Assembly (NCBI GenBank): GCA_030631415.1
Contig: DAOVLE010000120.1
Coordinates: 1 to 15,150 of the forward strand
Length of the DNA: 15,150 bases
Direction: 5' to 3'
Origin: JAAEQG01 sp023133475
GTDB taxonomy: Bacteria > Planctomycetota > Phycisphaerae > UBA1845
Part shown: one piece after another, positions 7,091 to 14,399 of the stretch
Numbering within the stretch: position 1 is the first letter of the stretch
Layout of the letters: the number at the start of each line of letters is the position of its first letter
Notes under the pieces: model-generated
What the model saw: the letters and a program-made list of their open reading frames with translations, nothing else
What the model was told of the DNA's origin: nothing
The model's database searches: none
Position numbers and translations under genes: made by a program

Positions 7091-7145
7091 AAAAAATGAA
7101 ACGTGAAAAACTGAGAAACGACTTTTTGGCACTGGAGCATCGACG

Positions 7146-8015
7146 ATGAATTCCGAATCCAATCCCCCCGCATCGGCTCGCAATACTTTGGAAGCAAAGC
7201 AACTCATTGCCGACTATCCGGCGGATGCAGACTCGGTGGTCGATATACTCGGCAGCCATCTGATGGCCAAGGCGGGTAAACGAACAATCCAGCAGGCTGT
7301 TGCCGGTGGGCGGTTTTGTGCGGTTATGCTCGACGATGGTGGGGTCGGTGTGGCGAATCTGTGCCCCGACGTTTGTGGTGAACCATCGCGGTGTGTTTCG
7401 GATCAGTTGCCACAACCGGGAACGCTCGCCGCCGATGCGCTGGCGACCCTGGCTCCGCCGACACGGTCCGCCATCGGCCTGGCGACGGCCAACGCCTTGG
7501 CCAACCGGTTTCCTGGCTGCGGTGGTCTGTCAGATGAACCGGGCACTCGCGGCGATCTGCTGAAAGTGCTCGAACTGAGACCAGACGATCACGTGGGTAT
7601 GGTCGGATGCTTCTACCCCCTGGTTGAGGGAATCCGTCGGCGCGTACAGCGCCTGTCCATCTTTGAGAGGGGCCAACGCCTCAGCCCGGACCTTCTCCCC
7701 GAAGGCCAGGCGGCTGAGTTGCTGCCTCGGTGCTCCGTCGCGATCATCACAGCCACCACCCTGATCAACGGCACGATTGACAAGTTGCTCACCTTTACCC
7801 AGAATTGCCGTGAAGTCGTTCTGCTCGGCCCATCCACGCCGCTCGTGCCGGAGGTCTTTGCCAAGTCGCCCCGTCGCGTTACTCTGCTGGCTGGCATGGT
7901 GGTCACCAACGCCGAGGAGTTGCTGCGCACGGTTGCTCGAGACGGCAGCACGCGGGACTTCAAAACCAGCATGGCCAAAGTGAACGTAAAGGGTATACAT
8001 TCAGTAAACCCGTAG
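7146..8015 (+). CDS. DUF4213/DUF364-type putative metal-chelation protein
   Basis: This 289-residue protein looks like the DUF4213-DUF364 family, whose members have been proposed to bind heavy metals or act near metal and cofactor uptake genes; no reaction is established. The N-terminal part (about 18-95) reads as DUF4213. The C-terminal part (about 130-280) shows the DUF364 style: HVGMVGCFYPLV (149-160), SIFERGQRLSPD (171-182) and SVAIITATTLINGTIDKLL (197-215). No signal peptide or membrane helix is visible. GGAG at 7134-7137 supports ATG 7146. The last five codons and stop lie in a 16-base sequence repeated after the following aminotransferase gene, so the C-terminus may have been altered by insertion there. 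The neighbours give no functional hint. Confidence 0.7.
   Translation: MNSESNPPASARNTLEAKQLIADYPADADSVVDILGSHLMAKAGKRTIQQAVAGGRFCAVMLDDGGVGVANLCPDVCGEPSRCVSDQLPQPGTLAADALATLAPPTRSAIGLATANALANRFPGCGGLSDEPGTRGDLLKVLELRPDDHVGMVGCFYPLVEGIRRRVQRLSIFERGQRLSPDLLPEGQAAELLPRCSVAIITATTLINGTIDKLLTFTQNCREVVLLGPSTPLVPEVFAKSPRRVTLLAGMVVTNAEELLRTVARDGSTRDFKTSMAKVNVKGIHSVNP
7999..8014. repeat. Left copy of 16-base direct repeat ATTCAGTAAACCCGTA
   Basis: This is identical to 9222-9237. The pair brackets the aminotransferase gene with its ribosome binding site. This copy overlaps the end and stop codon of the DUF364-type gene. Such a pair can be a target duplication or a recombination scar. Confidence 0.8.
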
Positions 8016-8045
8016 TGTGAAGGCAAGAGGCAAGGAGAAAACGAA

Positions 8046-9215
8046 ATGCCGGACAATAGAAGAGTATCCAGGCGGGTCATGGAAATAGGCAAATCCGCAA
8101 TCCACGAGATGACTCGGCTATCAAAAGAGGTGGAAGATGTCGCGTTCCTGTCCTGGGCAAAGCCGACATCCGACACGCCGGATCACATCAAAGAAGCAGC
8201 GATCCTGGCCATCAAGAACGGTCTTGTTAGCGGGTACTCTGAAACCTCCGGGCTGCCCGTGTTACGAGAAGAGATTGTCAGGAAGCTCAAGAGAGATAAT
8301 GGCATCGATGCAAATGCCGCCCAAGTGCTGGTCACCGTCGGAGCCATTGAAGGTCTGGCTGCTGCGATCATGGCCCTGGTCGATCCCGGCGATGAGGTTA
8401 TCCTGCCGACGCCCACGTATTCAACGCACATTCGCCAGGTGGTCATCGCCTCCGGGAAGCCCGTCATGGTCCCCACCATCGAAGAAGAGGGTTTTGTTCT
8501 GGACATTGCAGCCATCAGGAAAGCAATCACGCCCAGGACCAAAGCCATCATCTATTGTTCACCAAGCAATCCAACCGGCACGGTCTTCAGCGAGGGGCAA
8601 CTTCGTGAATTGGCTGAGGTTGCGTTGGAGAATGACCTGACCGTCATTACAGATGAAGCCTATGAGTACTTCACCTACGATGGGCATAAACATTTCAGCA
8701 TTGCCTCGATTCCCGAAATGCGAAAACACGCCGTGAGCTGTTATACATTCACCAAGACCTATGCCATGACCGGATGGCGGATTGGATACCTGCACGCAGA
8801 CGAGGAGTTGATTCCGCAGATCACGAAGGTGCACATTCCCTTTGCCATCTGCGCGCCGGTGGTTTCCCAATATGCGGCGTTGGCGGCTCTGCGGGGGGCT
8901 CAGGATTGCGTCACGGGCTTCAGAGAGCATTACCGGGCGGCGCGTGATCTCATGTGCGAGCGCCTTGACCGCCTGAATTCAGTCTTCGAGTATCAAAGGC
9001 CTCGCGGCTCCTATCTCATGTTCCCCCGGATACTGCTGGAAGAAGGCAAGGATTCAGCCGGTTTCTGTAAAACGCTGCTTAGGGAAGCAAAGGTATCAAC
9101 AACACCCGGCGTGGCGTTTGGGCCGACAGGCGAACGACACCTGCGGTTGTCGTTCTGTGTCCCGCAAGAGGAGATACACAAGGCCTTCGACAGAATAGAA
9201 GCGTTTCTCGGGTGA
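8046..9215 (+). CDS. PLP-dependent class I/II aminotransferase
   Basis: This 389-residue cytoplasmic enzyme has the fold-type I aspartate/aromatic aminotransferase pattern: SPSNPTG (172-178, with Asn175), TDEAYEYF (202-209, Asp203 for the pyridine nitrogen, Tyr206), TFTKTYAMTGWRIGY (234-248, with the Schiff-base Lys237) and LRLSF (366-370, with the carboxylate-binding Arg367). Length is normal and all key residues are present, so it should be active; the amino-acid substrate cannot be told. AAGGAG at 8032-8037 gives a strong ribosome binding site eight bases before ATG. Base composition is lower in GC than its neighbour: single 60-base lines hand-counted here gave 53, 55 and 43 percent, against 70 and 75 percent for two lines of the DUF364-type gene. 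With the flanking direct repeats this suggests later acquisition. No pathway partner is adjacent. Confidence 0.9.
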   Translation: MPDNRRVSRRVMEIGKSAIHEMTRLSKEVEDVAFLSWAKPTSDTPDHIKEAAILAIKNGLVSGYSETSGLPVLREEIVRKLKRDNGIDANAAQVLVTVGAIEGLAAAIMALVDPGDEVILPTPTYSTHIRQVVIASGKPVMVPTIEEEGFVLDIAAIRKAITPRTKAIIYCSPSNPTGTVFSEGQLRELAEVALENDLTVITDEAYEYFTYDGHKHFSIASIPEMRKHAVSCYTFTKTYAMTGWRIGYLHADEELIPQITKVHIPFAICAPVVSQYAALAALRGAQDCVTGFREHYRAARDLMCERLDRLNSVFEYQRPRGSYLMFPRILLEEGKDSAGFCKTLLREAKVSTTPGVAFGPTGERHLRLSFCVPQEEIHKAFDRIEAFLG

Positions 9216-9221
9216 TGGAAT

Positions 9222-9237
9222 ATTCAGTAAACCCGTA
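9222..9237. repeat. Right copy of 16-base direct repeat ATTCAGTAAACCCGTA
   Basis: This is the exact partner of 7999-8014, beginning seven bases after the end of the aminotransferase gene. The identity stops shortly after the repeat on both sides. Confidence 0.8.
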
Positions 9238-9268
9238 TGTGGGATAGTGTGGGTTTCGTAGCGGCAGT

Positions 9269-9330
9269 CTTGCGCTAGGCCCGGGGTTGCCGCCTTATCT
9301 CAGGGTTCGCTTTCGCTCACCCCAGGCTAT
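9269..9330. repeat. Dispersed repeat with GAAA-loop hairpin between converging genes
   Basis: CTTGCGCTAGGCCCGG (9269-9284) repeats 37-52. Further on, 9303-9322 read on the minus strand gives GGGT-GA-GC-GAAA-GC-GA-ACCC: a short stem with a GNRA tetraloop and tandem G.A pairs, which would lie in the 3' end of the flagellin transcript. No T tract follows, so it is not a standard intrinsic terminator. Confidence 0.55.
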
Positions 9331-9346
9331 ATTCCGACGCCCCCTC

Positions 9347-10780
9347 CTATCCGAGCAATTGCAGGACGGTGGCCGGTTGCTGGTTGGCCTGTTGCAGCGT
9401 CATCATGGACGAATTCACCAGTATCTGGGCGCGGGTCAGCTCACTGGCTTCGACGGCGAAGTCCGCATCGCGGATGGCGCTTTCGGCGGCGGAGAGGTTC
9501 TCGTTGGTCACTTGCAGCATGCTGATCATGGTATCGAGGGTGTTGGTCTGGAATGTCCCCACACGCCCACGCATGGTGCTGATCTGGGCAATCGCTTCGC
9601 GGGTGACCCGTTGGGACATGGTGAAGTTCTTGCTGTCCATATCGTTGGCTCCCCCGCTACGCAGGGAACTGAGGTACACGAAGCTGCCCGTACCGGTGAT
9701 CTGCTTGCCAAGCGATCCGGCGGTGACCGAACCGAGCCCAATGGTCGCCTGCCCAGCCAGGCTAACCTCCGAGGCAATAGAGAACACTGCACCACCACCG
9801 GTGATTTGGAAGGAAGTGGTGGTGGCGGACTGGGCCAAGTCCGAATCCAACGTCAACTTCATGCTCATCGATCCGGCGTTAATCACGGCGTTGAGCCCAT
9901 CAACCGTAGCCAGACTACCGTTTACCACGATGGTGCCGTTCCTACCGTAGTTCTCGGTGGCGGCGGCGGCGTTGCGATCCTGGAGGGCGAAAGTCCCGTC
10001 CAAAACGCTTACCGACACAATCGCATCGGCACCAAAATTGGTGCTCTGGAAGGAGACGGTGTTGCCGTTGGCACTGGCGGTCACCCCGGTCAGGTCGGAA
10101 GTGCTGTTTATGGCGAAGGCAACGGCTGATGTGGCGGCTCCGGAGGCGAAGCTGAACAATTCGGTGCCATAGTTCCCGCGAATCTGAAACGCGGTGTTGG
10201 AAGCCAATGCCCCACCGGTGTAGTCCAGCCGCCCCTGCAACGACGAAGCCTGCACTTCCATCACCACGTCACGGTATCCACCATTAGGAATTTTGGCTGA
10301 ACGAATCTCCGTGTTGGTGAGGTGCTGGGCGTTCACCCCCGAGGTGGTGAAGTCCAGGTTGCCGTCGAGCAATCTGATGCTGTTAAAAGCTGACTCGTTG
10401 GAAATACGGTCGATTGATTCCAGAATCGTGTCTATTTGAAGCTGGTTTGCTTCGACTTCGTTGGGGCTTAGGCCTCCTTCGTTGGCTGTCCGGTCGACGA
10501 GGCTTTCGAGCTGGAGCAGCAAGGAGCTGATTTCCTGCAAGGAGCCCTCTGCCACACTGATTACGCTGTCGGCTCGCCGGGCGTTGTCTATGGCGGCGCT
10601 GATAGCGACCTTGGTGGAGCGCAGGTCTTCCGAAGCGATCAGCCCGGCGGGGTCGTCCCGGCCTGAGTTGATGCGCAAACCGGTGCTCAGGCGGCTCAGT
10701 GAGCGGTTCAGCGCTTGGTTCTGGGTGTTCAACACTCGTCGGGAAATCAGGGACTGAACATTGGTATTGATTCTGGTCAT
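9347..10780 (-). CDS. fliC: Flagellin
   Basis: This 477-residue protein is the filament subunit, exported unfolded by the flagellar type III apparatus and assembled outside the cell. The N-terminal D0/D1 region is typical (MTRINTNVQSLISRRVLN, then LSTGLRINSGRDDPAGL near 32-48). The C-terminal D0/D1 helices are also complete (AAESAIRDADFAVEASELTR, then LQQANQQPATVLQLLG at the end). The Ser/Thr-rich middle includes a stretch like the flagellin hook IN motif (about 195-265, from FQIRGNYGTELFSF) and would be the surface-exposed glycosylation target. The upstream open frame continues to 10858, but GGAGG at 10791-10795 and the universal flagellin N-terminus fix ATG at 10780. The nearby Maf-like gene suggests the protein is glycosylated. 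No chaperone or cap gene lies beside it. Confidence 0.97.
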   Translation of the reverse strand: MTRINTNVQSLISRRVLNTQNQALNRSLSRLSTGLRINSGRDDPAGLIASEDLRSTKVAISAAIDNARRADSVISVAEGSLQEISSLLLQLESLVDRTANEGGLSPNEVEANQLQIDTILESIDRISNESAFNSIRLLDGNLDFTTSGVNAQHLTNTEIRSAKIPNGGYRDVVMEVQASSLQGRLDYTGGALASNTAFQIRGNYGTELFSFASGAATSAVAFAINSTSDLTGVTASANGNTVSFQSTNFGADAIVSVSVLDGTFALQDRNAAAATENYGRNGTIVVNGSLATVDGLNAVINAGSMSMKLTLDSDLAQSATTTSFQITGGGAVFSIASEVSLAGQATIGLGSVTAGSLGKQITGTGSFVYLSSLRSGGANDMDSKNFTMSQRVTREAIAQISTMRGRVGTFQTNTLDTMISMLQVTNENLSAAESAIRDADFAVEASELTRAQILVNSSMMTLQQANQQPATVLQLLG

Positions 10781-10800
10781 TGTAGTAGTGCCTCCAGTGG

Positions 10801-10815
10801 CGTCCCAGGGACGTT
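10801..10815 (-). promoter_or_regulatory. Small palindrome just upstream of the flagellin ribosome binding site
   Basis: CGTCCCAGGGACG lies about five bases before the GGAGG of flagellin in the mRNA leader. A five-pair stem with a three-base loop is possible and could affect ribosome access. This is structural reading only. Confidence 0.3.
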
Positions 10816-10937
10816 TGTTCGCACTTTCGCACCGCCGACGATGCAGCCTAGGTTCCAAATATAGACGCCTTACGCGGCGTTATCCGATTCTCCCGCCCTA
10901 GGCGGTGCGGCTTGGGGCCGACGTTTCCGCAAGCGTG

Positions 10938-10965
10938 GAATCGACATGCCGATAAGGGTCCTTTA
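10938..10965 (-). promoter_or_regulatory. Weak sigma28-like flagellin promoter candidate
   Basis: On the minus strand TAAA (10962-10965) is followed after 16 bases by GTCGATTC (10938-10945), which shares the CGAT core of the flagellar sigma28 -10 consensus GCCGATAA. The usual gap is 15. The match is partial, and the leader would be about 150 bases long. Confidence 0.25.
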
Positions 10966-11135
10966 GGTGTTTCGGACGCTCTCAAAATCGGCAAGGGAAA
11001 ACCGGGCCTTATATCGGGACGAATGGTTCATCCGATAAACAAAGTGGCAGCTTTGGCGCCGGTTTCTCCCCTCTCATTACCGGACAACCTCAAAAGAAGG
11101 TCCGAGAAACCAGGGCAAATTTTATTGAGCACAAC
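10966..11135. other. Unassigned part of the flagellin upstream gap
   Basis: The 676-base gap 10781-11456 holds the flagellin leader, this stretch and repeat elements. Between 10966 and 11135 I see no convincing gene, hairpin or repeat. CCGATAA appears twice on the plus strand (10949-10955 and about 11035-11041) but without a matching -35. Open frames across the gap are built mainly from repeat sequence and are not supported. Confidence 0.5.
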
Positions 11136-11310
<175 letters not shown>

Positions 11311-11340
11311 GAATAATCCAGGTGTAGCGGCGATAATCCG

Positions 11341-11375
11341 CAGCGTTTAGCGGCGACCCGAAGGGGAGCGCGGAG
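11341..11375. repeat. CAGCGTTTAGCGGCG dispersed block
   Basis: The first 15 bases are the exact reverse complement of 239-253. The following GACCCGAAGGGGAGCGCGGA looks like part of the same repeat but has no second copy in this window. Confidence 0.45.
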
Positions 11376-11413
11376 AAAAATGCGAATCATAGTCGGAAGA
11401 TGCACACACTCAC

Positions 11414-11452
11414 TGCATTTTCCATTTTCCATTTTCCATTTCTCTGTGTTCG
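11414..11452. repeat. Inverted heptamer repeat at the mqnD 3' end
   Basis: Read on the minus strand this is CGAACACAGAGAAATGGAAA followed by further AATGGAA units, matching the left part of the composite at 6981-7090 in opposite orientation. It begins within about five bases of the mqnD stop codon, so it lies in the mqnD 3' untranslated region. Confidence 0.7.
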
Positions 11453-11456
11453 GGCG

Positions 11457-12299
11457 CTATTCCACAAACATGGGCTCGGTTACCTCGGGCAGCAGACCTG
11501 CCTGGCAGCCTCGGCGGAGTAGCTCGTCGATCGCTCGGCGGCCGACCTCGCCGTAATCCAGGGTCCAGTGGTTGACGTACATGCCCACAAACCTGTCTGC
11601 CAACTCCCGCCCCATGTCCCGAGCGTACTGGAGGGCATACTCGACCGCCGGTTCACGGTGTGCCAGGCTGTATTCGATGCTGGACTTGAGCACGCCCGCG
11701 ATCTGTCGCATCGCGGTCTCGCCCAAATCCCGCCGGATGCAATTACCGCCCAATGGTAACGGCAGGCTGGCTTCTTCCTGCCACCACTGGCCTAAATCCA
11801 CGATCTTGCAAAGCCCGTGGTTCTGGTAGGTGAGTTGGCCTTCGTGGATAATCAATCCGGCGTCGGCTTTTCCCGCTTCCACGTAGGGGAGTATCTGATC
11901 GAACATGACCACCTCATGCTCGAAGGCCCCCGGCCCGAGAATCAACTGAAGGGCCAGGAACGCGGTGGTCATTTCGCCGGGAATAGCGATTCTGCGACCG
12001 CGGAGGTCTGCGACGGTCATAGGCTCACGGGCGACGACCACCGGGCCATACCCCTCACCCATGCTCGCACCGCAAGTGGTAAGGGCATAGCGGCTGGCGA
12101 CATACGGGTAAGCGTGGATGCTGATCGCGGTGATGTGCAATTCGCCGCGCAAGGCCCGCTGGTTGAGCGTCTGGATGTCTTCGAGAACGTGCTCGAAGGA
12201 CCACCCGTGCGTCTCAACCTTATTGGCGGCAAGAGCATAGAACATAAACGCATCGTCCGGATCCGGGCTGTGCCCTAAAAGTAAGTGTTTGTCCGGCAT
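11457..12299 (-). CDS. mqnD: 1,4-dihydroxy-6-naphthoate synthase (MqnD), futalosine menaquinone pathway
   Basis: This 280-residue protein fits MqnD, which converts cyclic dehypoxanthine futalosine to 1,4-dihydroxy-6-naphthoate in the futalosine route to menaquinone. Typical marks are LLLGHSPDPDDAFMFYALA (6-24), ITAISIHAYPYV (56-67), GEGYGPVVV (81-89) and LIIHEGQLTY (149-158), whose His152 corresponds to the proposed catalytic histidine. Length is normal. The upstream open frame runs to 12584, but its extra 95 residues read through an inverted-repeat element; AGGAG upstream of ATG 12299 supports the shorter start. No other menaquinone gene is present, so it seems to stand alone. The related MqnA is less likely given the motif set. 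Confidence 0.88.
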   Translation of the reverse strand: MPDKHLLLGHSPDPDDAFMFYALAANKVETHGWSFEHVLEDIQTLNQRALRGELHITAISIHAYPYVASRYALTTCGASMGEGYGPVVVAREPMTVADLRGRRIAIPGEMTTAFLALQLILGPGAFEHEVVMFDQILPYVEAGKADAGLIIHEGQLTYQNHGLCKIVDLGQWWQEEASLPLPLGGNCIRRDLGETAMRQIAGVLKSSIEYSLAHREPAVEYALQYARDMGRELADRFVGMYVNHWTLDYGEVGRRAIDELLRRGCQAGLLPEVTEPMFVE

Positions 12300-12313
12300 C
12301 TTGTGGCTTACTC

Positions 12314-12424
12314 CTAATATGACAGCGCTACTTTGATCCCGCCCCCCCACAACCCGAGGTTGAAAAGGCGGTTCGCCGATCCGGCGCCGGGACGAAAACG
12401 GGACTAGCGTTGTCATACTAAATG
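12314..12424. mobile_element. MITE-like element with terminal inverted repeats upstream of mqnD
   Basis: The left end TAATATGACAGCGCTACT and the inverted right end TAGTATGACAACGCTAGT match at 15 of 18 positions, and weaker pairing continues inward (GATCCCG against CGGGAC). The element is about 110 bases, has no gene, and its right end recurs at 211-237. It lies entirely within the mqnD leader and promoter region. No clear target duplication was seen. Confidence 0.6.
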
Positions 12425-12443
12425 CTGGTGATCTGATAGGCAA
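12415..12443 (-). promoter_or_regulatory. Sigma70-like promoter for mqnD
   Basis: On the minus strand TTGCCT (12438-12443) and TAGTAT (12415-12420) are separated by 17 bases. The -10 hexamer is formed by the terminal inverted repeat of the MITE-like element, while the -35 lies outside it. The leader would be about 110 bases, nearly all repeat. Confidence 0.4.
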
Positions 12444-12653
12444 CAGAGTATACTGAAGACGGTTCAGCCGGACGGGGCAAGCGGATGTGGCCATTTTTTG
12501 TGGCATAAGGCTGACAGGTGCCATGACATCCAACCAATTGAAGTGTGGGCCGAAAAAATCGGGCGTACCACAGAGCATGGTCACACCCGGACAACCCGAT
12601 TATAGCCCTCATCCGGGATGAGACCGGCAGTTTCATGGTACAGTGATGGCTCC
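12425..12653. other. Intergenic region between divergent mqnD and FHA-GAF genes
   Basis: The whole gap is 354 bases. Beyond the MITE-like element and the mqnD promoter, I see a possible plus-strand promoter with TGGTCA at 12578-12583 and TATAGC at 12601-12606, spaced by 17 bases, each four of six to consensus. No gene or strong repeat is apparent. Confidence 0.35.
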
Positions 12654-14249
12654 ATGCACATCGTAGTGAGCAAACACGGCAATGTGGTCAGGTCTCTCAC
12701 CTTCGAGACGGATATCATCACCATCGGCTCGGACCCAGATGCCCAGGTTCACCTTCCCGACGGGCGTATTGCTCGCCGGCAGGCTCAGTTGCTGGGTGGC
12801 GACGGGGGATGGGTGGTCGAGCCGCTCTCGCATGTGCACACCTTGATCCTCGATGCCGAGGTCGCCGACGAGCGAACCCCAATCAAAAACGGATGCAGAA
12901 TCCATCTGGGCGATTTTACCCTGCGGGTCTATTTCGATGCCGACACGATCCCGGATCAGGTCGAAACCGCGGTCACCAAAGAGGCAACCAAGCTCAGGCG
13001 GCATCCCTTACCCTCGGGCAGCCTCATCCGCGGGGAAGAAGAGATCACCCTTCGCCCCCAGGCCAAGACCCAGGTGGCGGACTTTGCCCTTCGACTTGTG
13101 CAGTGTATCGATTTCTCGGGTCTGCTCAACTTTGCGGTGGACAGCCTGCTGAAGAATTTCGATGCCTGGGTGGTCTGGATCGGGGTTCGCCGCAAGAGCT
13201 ACGGCGAGTTGGAGTTCGTCGAGGGCGAGCGCAAGGACGGCAAGAGCGTCAGCGACCCGCCTCACCTTGCCACCTTCCGATACCGTTGCATCGAGCAGGA
13301 CCAGTGCATTGTGGTGCCCCACACCGAAGAGAAGGAGACCCAATCCGCCCTGGCTATCCCTTTGCTGACCGAACGCGGCTGCCTTGGGCTGATTTACCTC
13401 AACTCCCCCGCCGGTTCCGTGGTGTACGGCGAGCGAAATCTGCACGAACTGATGATGTATGGTGCTCTGATCACCCGTCGGCTTAAGGCATTGATCGCCG
13501 GCCAGGTTGAGACTCAGGCGGCGGTGGTGGCTGGCGAGTTGTCATTTGTGCGAGAGGTTCAATCCCGCCAGGACCCAACCATGGTGCCCGAGTGGGAGCA
13601 ACTGCAACTGGCGGTGTATTGCAAACCGGGCCTGGAGCGCACCGGCGATGTCTTCGACGTGATGCGTTTGCCCAATGGGTTGGCCTCTTTTCTGGTCGCC
13701 CACGTCGGAGGCGCCGATCTGCGGACAGCCATGGCTATGGTGGAGGTGCGTAGTGTGTTTCGCATGGCTGCCATGCACGCCGATCCGCCGCACATCCTCT
13801 TGCGTGCCCTGGATTGGATGATGCGGAACGATCGCGAGCCGTGCCGCCTTCAATGTGCCGCCGTGGTGATGAACCCCAAAACCGGAGCCTGCGAATACGC
13901 CACCGCCGGGGACATCGGCGCCATCATCGTGGACGACACCGGTGAACCGCGGGTGCTGGCTGATCCGAGCATCCCAGCACTGGGAGAGGGGAATGCTTAC
14001 AGTCAGCCAGCCTGCTCCGAACGGCTCGCCTCGCGGGAAACATTGGTTTTTTATTCCCCCGGATGCCGAAATATCATGGATGCCGAGGGTAATCGCCTGG
14101 GTGATGGCCCACTCACCGGAGCCTTTTGCGACAGTTTCGGTCAATCAGCGACGACGGCATTGGAAGAATTACTGACCGATCTGTCCGCTTTTTTCAAGCG
14201 AGGCCGTCATCCGGACGATTCCACGGTGCTGCTTGTGCATCGGGCATGA
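12654..14249 (+). CDS. FHA-GAF-SpoIIE/PP2C-like protein, probably degenerate phosphatase
   Basis: This 531-residue cytoplasmic protein has three parts. An FHA-like domain (1-95) shows IGSDPDAQVHLPDGRIARRQAQ (24-45), lacking the standard Gly-Arg and Ser-Arg-x-His signatures. A GAF domain spans about 142-282, with ALAIPLL (232-238) and GLIYLN (245-250). A SpoIIE-type PP2C domain covers about 310-531. In active relatives metal is held by Asp in GDFYD, DxSGHG, TDG and DD. Here the first (TGDVFD, 330-335) and last (DDSTVLLV, 521-528) are kept, but the second is His350 (AHVGG) and the third is Pro469 (YSPG). Phosphatase activity is therefore doubtful; a sensor or pseudophosphatase role is inferred. 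ATG 12654 puts the first FHA strand at the N-terminus; an in-frame ATG at 12618 is possible, and no clear Shine-Dalgarno sequence supports either. Confidence 0.82.
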   Translation: MHIVVSKHGNVVRSLTFETDIITIGSDPDAQVHLPDGRIARRQAQLLGGDGGWVVEPLSHVHTLILDAEVADERTPIKNGCRIHLGDFTLRVYFDADTIPDQVETAVTKEATKLRRHPLPSGSLIRGEEEITLRPQAKTQVADFALRLVQCIDFSGLLNFAVDSLLKNFDAWVVWIGVRRKSYGELEFVEGERKDGKSVSDPPHLATFRYRCIEQDQCIVVPHTEEKETQSALAIPLLTERGCLGLIYLNSPAGSVVYGERNLHELMMYGALITRRLKALIAGQVETQAAVVAGELSFVREVQSRQDPTMVPEWEQLQLAVYCKPGLERTGDVFDVMRLPNGLASFLVAHVGGADLRTAMAMVEVRSVFRMAAMHADPPHILLRALDWMMRNDREPCRLQCAAVVMNPKTGACEYATAGDIGAIIVDDTGEPRVLADPSIPALGEGNAYSQPACSERLASRETLVFYSPGCRNIMDAEGNRLGDGPLTGAFCDSFGQSATTALEELLTDLSAFFKRGRHPDDSTVLLVHRA

Positions 14250-14263
14250 GCGAACCTTCGCTT

Positions 14264-14304
14264 GTAGGGTGGGTGGAACCTCGCGAAGCGAGGTGGAACC
14301 CACC
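14264..14304. repeat. Long hairpin with symmetric GGA/GGA internal loop
   Basis: GGTGGGT (14268-14274) pairs with ACCCACC (14298-14304), and ACCTCGC (14278-14284) pairs with GCGAGGT (14288-14294) around a GAA loop. Between the stems both strands read GGA (14275-14277 and 14295-14297). The left start GTAGGGTGGGT resembles the GTAGGGCGGGT repeats at 4101 and 15026. It lies 14 bases after the upstream gene's stop; no T tract follows. Confidence 0.7.
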
Positions 14305-14358
14305 ATTCAGGGGTGAATGATGCGTGATGGGCTGTTACGCCCGTGTTACAGGGGCGTG

Positions 14359-14387
14359 TTGTCCCGACTTTGCGTTTTCTGTAAGAT
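14359..14387 (+). promoter_or_regulatory. Sigma70-like promoter for the CAP-domain gene
   Basis: TTGTCC (14359-14364) and TAAGAT (14382-14387) are spaced by exactly 17 bases. Transcription would start near 14394, only about six bases before ATG 14400. That hints at translation from a downstream start or a nearly leaderless message. Confidence 0.45.
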
Positions 14388-14399
14388 GCAGCGGGTGAG

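Noticed and set aside
9287..10129. 280-codon open frame on the plus strand
   Set aside because: It lies antisense to flagellin, whose termini are unmistakable; the openness reflects the codon bias of the sense gene.
10781..10858. 26-residue N-terminal extension of flagellin
   Set aside because: Flagellins begin with the M-x-x-I-N-T-N type motif found at 10780, with GGAGG at the right distance.
12300..12584. 95-residue N-terminal extension of MqnD
   Set aside because: The extra sequence is translated from the inverted-repeat element and intergenic DNA, while ATG 12299 has AGGAG upstream and begins just before the conserved HSPDPDD motif.
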